Notes: generated by a model not told the origin, from the letters alone. A stretch of DNA of 20,975 nt from Syntrophomonadaceae bacterium (GCA_007131435.1 SLQM01000038.1:1-20975); one strand, 5' to 3'. Positions 1-6,704 are shown, counted from the first letter of the stretch. A program made the numbers and translations.

Positions 1-822
1 CCGGAGAGCTGCAGCCTGCTGGATCTAAATAATGTAATTGCCACCCCCCATCTTGGAGCGCTAACCCTGGAAGCCCAAACTAATGTTGCTTTACAGGTTT
101 CCGAACAGGTAATTAAAGCCTTGCAGGGTGAACCAATTGTTTCTGCTGTTAATGTACCGGCGCTGATGCCTGAGAAAAAAGCTGCATTGGAACCTTTTTT
201 ACCGCTTACCAGGGTAATGGGAAGTTTTTATTTGCAAATGTATGGCGGAAATGTTGATGAATTGGAAATAACCTACAGCGGTGAGGTATCTTCTCTTCCC
301 CTTGGCCCAATGACGATTTCCTGTCTTATAGGTTTTTTGAGGCATGTTGTAGGCGACGCTGTTAACTGGGTTAATGCGCCTTACATAGCTAAGGCAAGGG
401 GTATAACCATAAAAGAATCGTCAACTACTGAAATTAAAAATTACAGCAACCTGATAACCCTGAAAGGGAGATCTGGAAAAGAGGAACACCAGATTTCTGG
501 AACCCTTCTAAATAATGAAATGCGCCTGGTGCGGGTTGATAATTACATGATTGAAATAATACCGGATCAATATATGCTGGTTACAACCCATAATGACCGT
601 CCCGGAGTAGTCGGGAAAATCGGTACATTGCTGGGGGATGAAAATGTGAACATAGCTTCAATGCAGCTGGGGCGCAAAGAGGCCGGTGGGGAAGCTATGA
701 TGGTTCTGCAGGTTGACGAGGAAATGAAACCTGAAACAGTAAAAAAAGTAAAAGACCTTGATATTATCTCCAGTGCCCGGTTTGTGGTAATGCATGAAAG
801 TATTTTCAGTGCAAATCAATAA
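1..822 (+). CDS. serA: D-3-phosphoglycerate dehydrogenase, C-terminal part (5' end outside window)
   Basis: First committed enzyme of serine biosynthesis: NAD-dependent oxidation of 3-phosphoglycerate to 3-phosphohydroxypyruvate in the cytosol. The frame is already open at base 1, so only the last 273 codons are present. The start of the fragment holds the family signature around the catalytic histidine (T-P-H-L-G-A, His codon at 49-51), followed by E-A-Q-T-N-V-A. The usual Ser/Thr after H-L-G-A is Leu here. Next comes the intervening (ASB) domain, beginning near V-N-V-P-A-L, and then a C-terminal ACT domain (D-R-P-G-V-V-G-K-I-G and N-I-A-S-M-Q-L-G-R), which makes it the long, potentially serine-regulated SerA type. 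The TAA stop is followed after 18 bases by a glutaredoxin gene, so the two may be co-transcribed. Family assignment is secure; allosteric behaviour is inferred. Confidence 0.95.
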   Translation, partial: PESCSLLDLNNVIATPHLGALTLEAQTNVALQVSEQVIKALQGEPIVSAVNVPALMPEKKAALEPFLPLTRVMGSFYLQMYGGNVDELEITYSGEVSSLPLGPMTISCLIGFLRHVVGDAVNWVNAPYIAKARGITIKESSTTEIKNYSNLITLKGRSGKEEHQISGTLLNNEMRLVRVDNYMIEIIPDQYMLVTTHNDRPGVVGKIGTLLGDENVNIASMQLGRKEAGGEAMMVLQVDEEMKPETVKKVKDLDIISSARFVVMHESIFSANQ

Positions 823-840
823 AAATGAGAGGTGTAGAAG

Positions 841-1089
841 ATGGTAAAAGTTTATGCTTTAAGTACTTGCCCCTGGTGTAAAAAGGTAAAAAGATACCTG
901 GATGACAGGAATGTAGAATATGATTGTATTGATGTTGACCTGGCAAAGGGTGAGGAACAGGATAAAGCCCTGAAGGAGGTTGAAAAACTGACCGGTAAAA
1001 GGGCTTTCCCGGTGACAGTTATCAATGACCAGGTAATAATCGGCTTTAAAGAAGATGAGTTTGAGGGAGCGCTTAAGGGTGAAACATAA
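841..1089 (+). CDS. glutaredoxin-family thiol-disulfide oxidoreductase (CPWC)
   Basis: A small cytosolic thioredoxin-fold protein of 82 residues. The active-site motif C-P-W-C is at residues 10-13 after a short first strand (V-K-V-Y-A-L-S-T). The cis-proline loop A-F-P-V-T-V (Pro57) and the following V-I-I-G-F strand are typical of glutaredoxins of the NrdH/Grx-like group. Both active-site cysteines are present, so dithiol chemistry is possible. The ATG is preceded by a GAGGTG ribosome-binding site. Its 3' end overlaps the start of an FTR-type reductase by 11 bases, which suggests translational coupling and a reductase-substrate relationship. Glutathione is uncommon in Clostridia, so reduction by the neighbouring FTR homologue is an attractive but unproven alternative. 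No symbol is assigned because the natural substrate cannot be read from sequence. Confidence 0.9.
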   Translation: MVKVYALSTCPWCKKVKRYLDDRNVEYDCIDVDLAKGEEQDKALKEVEKLTGKRAFPVTVINDQVIIGFKEDEFEGALKGET

Positions 1090-1477
1090 AATATACTGCG
1101 AGGTTTGCCGTGTATCATTCGTCTATAAAGACGAGGTAGAATTAGGTAAGATAGTTGTATGTACTGTTTGTGGTGCAGAACTGGAAATAAATACATTAGA
1201 GCCTGAAGTAAAAGCTTCTCGCTTTCCCCAGGATCCGGAAAGTGAAATCCTTAAGCGTGCCGATAATTATGCCCGCTTAAGAGGCTATACCTTTAACGAA
1301 GACAAAGATCTTGTCATAGAAGGATTAGTCGAAAAAAATAGGCTTTATGGTGATTTTTATTGTCCCTGCCGGTTTGAAAATATACCGGAGCATGTTTGCC
1401 CCTGTGATCCGACACGTATGAATGAAGTACGCAAATATGGGCATTGTTACTGAAACTTGTTTCACTTAAAGGAGTGA
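1079..1477 (+). CDS. LysW-like zinc ribbon fused to FTR catalytic domain; probable selenoprotein (UGA at 1451-1453 read as Sec)
   Basis: FTR catalytic subunits use a [4Fe-4S] cluster to pass ferredoxin electrons to a disulfide of thioredoxin-like proteins. From the GTG at 1079 (GAGGGAG at 1063-1069), residues 1-45 resemble LysW: C7-E-V-C10, then E-L-G-K-I-V-V-C28-T-V-C31-G-A-E-L-E. Residues 57-132 are the FTR domain: R-G-Y-T-F-N, then Y-C95-P-C97-R, C107-P-C109 and G-H-C123-Y. These align with Cys55/57, 74/76 and 85 of the Synechocystis enzyme. The position of the last redox Cys (Cys87) is a TGA. Beyond it the frame reads N-L-F-H-L-K-E before a second TGA at 1475-1477, matching the family's C-x-C-x-L-F ending. 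With the downstream hairpin I infer Sec125 in a 132-residue product. If not recoded, the gene ends at 1453 without its catalytic residue. An in-frame ATG at 1055 is an alternative start with a weaker ribosome-binding site. The gene overlaps the glutaredoxin gene. Confidence 0.8.
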
Positions 1478-1490
1478 GTTTCACTCCTTT
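1454..1490 (+). promoter_or_regulatory. candidate bacterial SECIS element downstream of in-frame UGA
   Basis: Directly after the TGA at 1451-1453 lies a perfect hairpin: AAAGGAGTGA (1468-1477), loop GTT (1478-1480), TCACTCCTTT (1481-1490). If the closing A-T pair is left open, the loop is AGTTT. Either way a G falls in the first two loop positions, and the loop begins 23-24 nt after the UGA. Both points agree with the known bacterial SECIS pattern (apical loop about 16-37 nt from UGA, G at the loop start, SelB-binding upper stem). No T-run follows the stem (next bases CAACCCGGGG), so it is a poor intrinsic terminator. Function is inferred from position and shape. Confidence 0.65.
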
Positions 1491-1546
1491 CAACCCGGGG
1501 GTTTTAAGCTGACTGATACAGCTTTTATTATTACAACTAACAGCGC

Positions 1547-1568
1547 CTTATTATATAGTAGTAATAAG
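1547..1568 (+). repeat. inverted repeat ahead of the DapF-like gene, possible operator or promoter region
   Basis: CTTATTA (1547-1553) and TAATAAG (1562-1568) form a 7-bp inverted repeat around TATAGTAG, about 35 bases before the DapF-like start. TATAGT at 1554-1559 could serve as a -10 box, but the base match at the expected -35 (TTACAA, 1531-1536) is poor. Function is unknown. Confidence 0.3.
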
Positions 1569-1602
1569 CTATCAGGGACGCTGGAATATTGGGGAAAAGA
1601 AT

Positions 1603-2544
1603 ATGAAAATAGATTTTGTTAGGGGCCACATGGGCGGGAACTTGATTATCCTGCTTCAAGGTGAACAGCTCCCAGGCGGGCAGGAATTAGATTTAGCTGT
1701 AAAATTAATGGGACCGAACTATCTCCATGCGCACGAAGCGGGCATACTGTATCCGACCGATAAACCTGGTGTAATTGATGTAAAAATTGCCGAACCAACC
1801 CTGCCCTGTTTTATAAGTGCATGTGGAGGATTTACACAGGTTCTTGGTGCTGCTTTAATTGAAACAGATCTGGGTAATGTATTTGGCGTTGACCAGGACA
1901 AATCACCGGCAAAGGTTATGCTATATACCGATTGCGGCCCCACTGAGCTTACAATCGAGTTCTCTAGTAAAAAGGCTAAAGTTATCAGGACAGATATGCA
2001 GTGCTTCGTTAAAGAGTGTTATGAACGTAGGGTTGGTCCAATAGAGTGTGCTGGTTTTGAAGCAATGCAGGCAGGTAAGTTTTTAATTGTTAATGCCGAA
2101 AGATTTAAAAAGTATTATCCCGGTGCAGATTTTGTTACCTGGGATGTCTATACTCGTGAGAAATTACTGGATATTCAGCATGATTTCCAGGAACAGAGCG
2201 GTGAAATAGAACCCAACGTGGCCCTATATGATTGGAGCCCGCAGGGCAGGGGGCAGATCAGGGTTATTTTTCCGCACTACGTTAAAGATGACTTTTTTGA
2301 GCCTTCCTGTGGAACAGGTTCAGTCGCGCTGGGGCTGGCCCTGCATGCTTCCGGTGAGCTTGAAACCTATAGAACCGGCCCGGGCGAACATCTAGATCTG
2401 GCAATTGAATCAGGTGGAGGCATAGAGTTAGGTGGACCGGAAATTACTTCACTGGAAATGAAAATTGTTGGCGGACAGGTTGAAGCAGCTGCATTTTCTC
2501 ATAGCAAGGTTGAAATAACTGCTGTTGGCGTAGCCCGTCTTTAA
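1603..2544 (+). CDS. DapF-superfamily (diaminopimelate epimerase-like fold) protein, substrate unknown
   Basis: A 313-residue cytosolic protein with the layout of the two-lobed DapF/PhzF/proline-racemase superfamily. The N-terminus (M-K-I-D-F-V-R-G-H-M-G-G-N-L-I-I) resembles DapF. One candidate catalytic cysteine sits in each half: Cys74 in S-A-C-G-G-F-T-Q and Cys236 in E-P-S-C-G-T-G-S. In DapF such a Cys pair performs two-base epimerisation. The first motif (C-G-G-F-T-Q) differs from the usual C-G-N-G, so I do not call it DapF. Isomerase or epimerase activity on another carboxylic acid, as in PrpF-like members, is possible. The start is ATG with a modest purine-rich stretch (GGGGAAAAG). It stands alone: 125 bases separate it from the FTR gene and a terminator follows. 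Superfamily is fairly sure; the reaction is not. Confidence 0.75.
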   Translation: MKIDFVRGHMGGNLIILLQGEQLPGGQELDLAVKLMGPNYLHAHEAGILYPTDKPGVIDVKIAEPTLPCFISACGGFTQVLGAALIETDLGNVFGVDQDKSPAKVMLYTDCGPTELTIEFSSKKAKVIRTDMQCFVKECYERRVGPIECAGFEAMQAGKFLIVNAERFKKYYPGADFVTWDVYTREKLLDIQHDFQEQSGEIEPNVALYDWSPQGRGQIRVIFPHYVKDDFFEPSCGTGSVALGLALHASGELETYRTGPGEHLDLAIESGGGIELGGPEITSLEMKIVGGQVEAAAFSHSKVEITAVGVARL

Positions 2545-2727
2545 CTTGCTTTTTGTAAAAGTTATTTATTAAGTTTACCTGTTGACCCTGATTTTGAGGG
2601 TAACCCAGGTGCTAAGCTGAAATTGAATAACTGCAGTTCCTGTGTGAACATTCAGCGAGGATCGTTTTCGTCAACCTGTTTGCTAATTCAAAAGGCTGTT
2701 GAAGTCAAACAAATATATAATTATTAA

Positions 2728-2753
2728 AACCGGTCTTGATGGCCGGTTTTTTT
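2728..2753 (+). terminator. intrinsic terminator after the DapF-like gene
   Basis: AACCGGTC (2728-2735), loop TTGAT, GGCCGGTT (2741-2748) forms an 8-bp stem with one G-T pair, followed directly by a run of T. The 278-base gap between the DapF-like gene and the sigma factor gene holds this terminator; I see no convincing gene or known RNA in the rest of that gap. Confidence 0.85.
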
Positions 2754-2822
2754 AAAAAAGATCAGACTTTTTCTTTTTTCCGGTGTATATATACTATGGA
2801 AGGCTAAAATGGTGGTGCTCAA

Positions 2823-3326
2823 TTGCAGGAAATAATGAAGAATATGGTTGAAGCTCATGGAGACAGTGTTTACCACCTGGCATTGCGCTATACCGGAAAT
2901 CGCAATATTGCCCAGGATATTACCCAGGAAACTTTTTTAAAGGCTTTTAAAGGAATAAAGAGCTTTGATCAAAACAGGCCTGCCAGGCCATGGCTGCTTA
3001 AGATAGCAGGGAATTTATGTAAAAACTACCTGCGGGATAACCGGGAAATACCTGTAGAGCATATTGAAACTATAGAAAAGCCTGATCAGTCGGATCCTGA
3101 ACAACTTTATATCAACCAGGAGAGTGAAAACGAATTGATACGGGCTGTTAAAAAACTGCCTGATAAATACAGGGAAGTTATAATGCTAAAACATGTAATC
3201 GATTTAAATTATTCAGAAATTTGTGAAGTCCTGGGCCTGGAACTTAGCCTGGTCAAAAACAGGCTTTACCGCGGCCGGCTGATATTGAAAGATACTTTAA
3301 TGAATCAGGGAGGGATAATAGAGTGA
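2823..3326 (+). CDS. ECF-type RNA polymerase sigma factor
   Basis: A 167-residue sigma-70-family factor with only regions 2 and 4, the ECF arrangement. Region 2 (about residues 5-75) contains D-I-T-Q-E-T-F-L-K-A-F and R-P-W-L-L-K-I-A-G-N-L; the latter helps melt the -10 element. Region 4 (about 105-160) contains L-P-D-K-Y-R-E-V-I-M-L-K-H and a helix-turn-helix E-I-C-E-V-L-G-L-E-L-S-L-V-K-N-R-L-Y-R-G-R for -35 recognition. The start is TTG at 2823 behind GGTGGTG; an in-frame ATG at 2835 behind AGGA is an alternative. Its stop overlaps the GTG of a zinc-finger anti-sigma gene (GTGA), a normal sign of a sigma/anti-sigma pair. The third gene, an exported membrane protein, suggests an envelope-related regulon. 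The target promoter is not evident. Confidence 0.93.
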   Translation: MQEIMKNMVEAHGDSVYHLALRYTGNRNIAQDITQETFLKAFKGIKSFDQNRPARPWLLKIAGNLCKNYLRDNREIPVEHIETIEKPDQSDPEQLYINQESENELIRAVKKLPDKYREVIMLKHVIDLNYSEICEVLGLELSLVKNRLYRGRLILKDTLMNQGGIIE

Positions 3327-3805
3327 CTGAAGGTGGATGCCTCGATTATTTAACCATTCAAAGTGTAGTGGATAATGAAGAAGTTGATCAGGCTGCAGTC
3401 GAACACCTTGCTAAATGTTCCGCTTGCAAGGAACAAGAAAAAGAAATTCGCAGCATTGTGATATACGCTAATCAGCTGGCCTGCGAAGAAAAACTGCCTG
3501 CTGAATTTTATAAAAGGCTAAGTGATGATCTGACATACAAGCCTTTTCCTGCCCTGCTTTTTGCATTGCTAATGTTTGCCACTGCTATTAGCAGTGCTTA
3601 CATCATTGAGCCTGGCTATTTTTACTGGTGGCTAACTGTTGGTATGACCAGTACGATTGGACTGTTTATGGATGCCTTTTTTGAATTACTCTATTTTGGT
3701 TTTAACACGGAACCGGTGTGGATAATTTTATTGTTAGCTGCGCTGGTGCTGGTAGAAGTAATAGCTTTATCAGGAATTAAAAGATTAGAGGGGGTCGTAA
3801 AATGA
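3323..3805 (+). CDS. membrane-anchored zinc-finger (zf-HC2) anti-sigma factor
   Basis: 160 residues. The N-terminal cytoplasmic part holds an H-x3-C-x2-C motif (His28, Cys32, Cys35: H-L-A-K-C-S-A-C), the zinc-binding anti-sigma signature. Such proteins bind and inhibit the partner ECF factor until a signal releases it. The C-terminal half is hydrophobic, with probable membrane segments around residues 73-92, 96-122 and 132-152, so the protein is likely held in the cytoplasmic membrane. The GTG start overlaps the sigma stop by four bases and its own TGA overlaps the next gene's ATG (ATGA), so the three genes form a tightly coupled unit. The signal sensed is unknown; whether zinc or disulfide state matters here cannot be read from sequence. 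Confidence 0.88.
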   Translation: MTEGGCLDYLTIQSVVDNEEVDQAAVEHLAKCSACKEQEKEIRSIVIYANQLACEEKLPAEFYKRLSDDLTYKPFPALLFALLMFATAISSAYIIEPGYFYWWLTVGMTSTIGLFMDAFFELLYFGFNTEPVWIILLLAALVLVEVIALSGIKRLEGVVK

Positions 3806-5151
3806 CAAACAGAAAAAAAGTTTATTATCTTATCCTGCCTCTCCTGGCAGCACTGGTTTTATTGCCGGTTTCTAGCCTGACGGCTTCAACATTGGTAATC
3901 ATCGAAGAAGATATTAACAAGGCAGCCGGAAACCTTGAAATACCAGATGGAACATCTGTCAATGGCGATGTTACCCTGAACCTTGGTGAGCTGGTGGTGG
4001 CAGGGGTTGTAAACGGTAATGTAAAAAGCAATATGGGCCAGGTAACTATAGACGGCTATGTTAATGGCAACGTTGAGGCAAACATGGGCCAGGTTATCAT
4101 TAACGGCAATGTAGCCGGTGATGTTTCAGCCAGGATGGGTGAAGTTGTGATTAACGGTGCGGTTGGCGGAAATCTGAATGCTGATCTCGGCGCCGTTAAT
4201 GTCGGTGGTTCTGTCGGTGGAGATATCGGTTCCGGGTTTGGTGACCTGCGTGTTTCCGGAATAGTAGGTGGAGATATAAACAGCAGGGCTGGAAAGGTTA
4301 CCATAACGGGAATAGTTGAAGGTGATGTTACCCTTGACCAGGGTGTTGTAGAGCTGGGTCCCGATGCCGTTGTTTCCGGAAAGGTTTACGTGGGCAGGGG
4401 GATAGTCAACAAAGCCGCAACCACTGTAGTTGGTTCTGTTGAAATTGAGGAAGAGGTTGAAATTGCTGATCTTCAGGAGCCAGTACCTGACGAAGGCTAC
4501 CGTTTTGAAGGAGTAGACAGGGATTTTGCTGATAGGATAGCAGATAGGGTGGTAAATTCTGTTGAAGAAGCATTGAGCAGATTCGAGTTTATACCGCATA
4601 GAATGCGCAGCCCTCACTGGCCTTTTTTACCCCTGCCCTTTGTTGGTTTTCAGGGCAGTGTAGCAAGGGGAGTAATTAATATGTTGATCATGTTCGCCCT
4701 GGCAGCGCTTACATTTACCCTGTTCCCCCGCCAGGTAAAAAAAGTGGGTGAAGCAGTTACAGAAAGGACCGGCCCGGTTGTTGGCTGGGGCATTCTTGCA
4801 GCGGCGTTGGCTGTTCCGCTGATGATTGTCCTGGCAATAACCATTATCGGGATACCTTTAATCCTGGTAGAAATATTTTTCCTGGCAGCAGCAGCCATAA
4901 TGGGTTATACCGGTATTGCAAGCCTGATCGGCGAAAGGGTGGTTGGTGTTTCAAGTTCAGCATCAATGAACCCATTCGGAAGCCTGGCTATCGGAGTTCT
5001 GATCATAGGCTTGGTAAGCCTGATTCCAGTTTTAGGGTGGCTGGTTTCGGTGGCAGTTTTTGTCCTGGCTATTGGTGCGGCTCTTGTTACCCGTTTTGGC
5101 ACCAACGGAAAGGAACAAACTATTACAATTTCTGCCGAACCTAAAGACTAA
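3802..5151 (+). CDS. exported bactofilin-like repeat protein with C-terminal membrane domain
   Basis: 449 residues. An N-terminal hydrophobic stretch (about 8-28, L-P-L-L-A-A-L-V-L-L-P-V) looks like a signal peptide or anchor. Residues 52-187 are eight tandem repeats of 17 residues, of the form x-V-x-G-[ND]-V-x(5)-G-x-V-x-[IV]-x-G. This periodic Gly/Val pattern predicts a right-handed beta-helix like the polymer-forming (bactofilin/DUF583) domain. After an acidic linker (215-260) come several membrane segments between about residues 285 and 438. Bactofilins are usually cytoplasmic scaffolds; here the signal sequence would place the helix outside the membrane. Coupling to an ECF sigma/anti-sigma pair suggests it is part of, or the output of, an envelope-stress circuit. 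I do not recognise a characterised orthologue. Confidence 0.82.
   Translation: MTNRKKVYYLILPLLAALVLLPVSSLTASTLVIIEEDINKAAGNLEIPDGTSVNGDVTLNLGELVVAGVVNGNVKSNMGQVTIDGYVNGNVEANMGQVIINGNVAGDVSARMGEVVINGAVGGNLNADLGAVNVGGSVGGDIGSGFGDLRVSGIVGGDINSRAGKVTITGIVEGDVTLDQGVVELGPDAVVSGKVYVGRGIVNKAATTVVGSVEIEEEVEIADLQEPVPDEGYRFEGVDRDFADRIADRVVNSVEEALSRFEFIPHRMRSPHWPFLPLPFVGFQGSVARGVINMLIMFALAALTFTLFPRQVKKVGEAVTERTGPVVGWGILAAALAVPLMIVLAITIIGIPLILVEIFFLAAAAIMGYTGIASLIGERVVGVSSSASMNPFGSLAIGVLIIGLVSLIPVLGWLVSVAVFVLAIGAALVTRFGTNGKEQTITISAEPKD
3955..4362 (+). repeat. eight tandem 51-bp coding repeats (17-residue beta-helix rungs)
   Basis: Codons 52-187 of the membrane protein gene are built of eight units, each 17 codons long, with Gly at fixed places and alternating Val/Ile. 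The units have diverged at DNA level; the periodicity is clearest in the protein. Units two and three (69-85 and 86-102) are the most alike, sharing N-M-G-Q-V. Confidence 0.85.
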
Positions 5152-5207
5152 GTATATAATTCAATATAATGATTAATGTGTTTTTAAATAATTAGTTCAG
5201 TTCAGAT

Positions 5208-6704
5208 TCAAGTAAGTTTTAAAAAATCAAGCAGGTGGTTGGGCATGGCATCACGTTCAATTACCTGCTTGTGCCTTATTGTTTTAGTATCCAGGTTCGA
5301 CAGGTTGGCCGGTATATTTGTCGCTGTTTTTTTTGATAGAACTTTCAGCAGTTCTAACTCACTGTAATTTTCATAGGTCTCTTTTACGAACAGCGCACCA
5401 GCAACACTGCCGGTAAATTTATAAGGGCTGGCTGTAGAAAGAATAACAGTTTTAGACTGGTCTTTCTCAGTTTCCCTGTATTTGTTTAAAACACAACTGC
5501 CAACGGCAGTATGGGTATCGATAAGGTAGTTGTATTCCTCATATACTGACGCTATAGATTTTTTTGTTTCATTATCATCAGCGAAGTCGCTCCAAAATAT
5601 ATCATGAATTAGCCTTTGAGTTTGGTTGTCAATTTTATACTGCCCGTCTTTTGCCAGGGAGTCCATCCAGTATTTTATTTTTTCAGAATCATGCCCTGTT
5701 ATTTCAAAGAGCAGCCGTTCCAGGTTACTGGAAATAAGGATATCCATGGAAGGAGAAATGCTGGGCTTTAATTTTCTGTTCCTGTTATAGTGCCCGCTAT
5801 TTATAAAGTCAGTTAAAACATTGTTGATGTTGGCTGCACAGATCAGGCGATTTACAGGCAAACCCAGTTCCCGGGCGTAATAACCGGCAAGGATATTACC
5901 AAAATTGCCAGTAGGTACTGCGAAATTAATTTTTTCTCCATCTCTAATTTCTTCATTACTTAACAGCTTGGCATATGCATAGAAATAGTAAACTATTTGT
6001 GGTAAAAGCCGGCCCCAGTTAATTGAGTTTGCAGAAGTTAAGCGATACCCTTTCGCCTTTAACATCTTGACAAGCTGCTGGTTGCCGAAAATTGCTTTTA
6101 CGCCATTTTGTGCATCATCAAAATTTCCTTTAACAGCTGCTACGTTTACATTATTTCCCTCCTGGGTGATCATCTGTAATCTCTGGACTTCACTGACACC
6201 CCTGGCAGGATAATAGACTACTATTTTTATCCCGGGTATGTCCTTAAACCCTTCCAGGGCAGATTTTCCCGTATCCCCGGAGGTAGCTGTCAAAATAACA
6301 AGCTCAGATTTTTCCCGTGTTACCTTAATTGCAGTGCGTAAAAGATATGGTAAAACTTGAAGAGCTATATCTTTAAAAGCAGAAGTTGGTCCGTGCCATA
6401 GCTCCAGGACATATAAACCTGTTTTAAGCTTATGTAAGGGGGTAATTTCAGGGTGGTCAAAATTTTCTATTCCATAAGCTGAAGTGATTGCATCGGATAT
6501 TTCCAGTTCATCATAATCGGATAAAAATATCTTAAAAATTGTTTTTGCCATGTCAATATAACTGTTTCCGGTAAATATGTTAATTGGTAAAACAGGTAGT
6601 TTTTCAGAAGGCACGTAAAGCCCGCCATCCGGTGAAAGGCCTTCTTTAATTACCTGTGCTGCAGTCAGGTAATTAATTTGATTTCTGGTGCTGTAGTATT
6701 TCAA
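5208..6704 (-). CDS. thrC: threonine synthase
   Basis: PLP-dependent enzyme that converts O-phosphohomoserine to threonine and phosphate, the last step of threonine synthesis. At 498 residues it is of the longer ThrC type with an N-terminal domain (T-R-N-Q-I-N-Y and L-S-P-D-G-G-L-Y-V-P). The PLP lysine is Lys111 in H-G-P-T-S-A-F-K-D-I-A-L-Q. The phosphate-binding loop is T-A-T-S-G-D-T-G-K-S-A-L and a second PLP-contact segment is P-T-G-N-F-G-N. The only sensible start is TTG (6702-6704 on the plus strand) with AAGGAG about nine bases upstream; the nearby ATG is out of frame and stops at once. It points away from an ApgM-like gene, sharing a 210-base intergenic region. It is convergent with the sigma-factor operon; the 56 bases between them contain no clear terminator. 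Confidence 0.95.
   Translation of the reverse strand: MKYYSTRNQINYLTAAQVIKEGLSPDGGLYVPSEKLPVLPINIFTGNSYIDMAKTIFKIFLSDYDELEISDAITSAYGIENFDHPEITPLHKLKTGLYVLELWHGPTSAFKDIALQVLPYLLRTAIKVTREKSELVILTATSGDTGKSALEGFKDIPGIKIVVYYPARGVSEVQRLQMITQEGNNVNVAAVKGNFDDAQNGVKAIFGNQQLVKMLKAKGYRLTSANSINWGRLLPQIVYYFYAYAKLLSNEEIRDGEKINFAVPTGNFGNILAGYYARELGLPVNRLICAANINNVLTDFINSGHYNRNRKLKPSISPSMDILISSNLERLLFEITGHDSEKIKYWMDSLAKDGQYKIDNQTQRLIHDIFWSDFADDNETKKSIASVYEEYNYLIDTHTAVGSCVLNKYRETEKDQSKTVILSTASPYKFTGSVAGALFVKETYENYSELELLKVLSKKTATNIPANLSNLDTKTIRHKQVIERDAMPNHLLDFLKLT

Noticed and set aside
1451..1453. TGA as tryptophan in a reassigned genetic code
   Set aside because: Several other genes in the window end cleanly in TGA, often overlapping the next start codon, so TGA is a working stop codon here.
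1468..1490. Hairpin as an intrinsic terminator of the grx-FTR genes
   Set aside because: The stem is only moderately GC-rich and no T-run follows; the next bases are CAACCCGGGG. Position after the UGA fits SECIS better, though a dual role cannot be excluded.
2545..2724. Open stretch in frame after the DapF-like stop, with a C-S-S-C motif
   Set aside because: About 60 codons are open but there is no ATG, no ribosome-binding site and no recognisable family; this length arises by chance fairly often.
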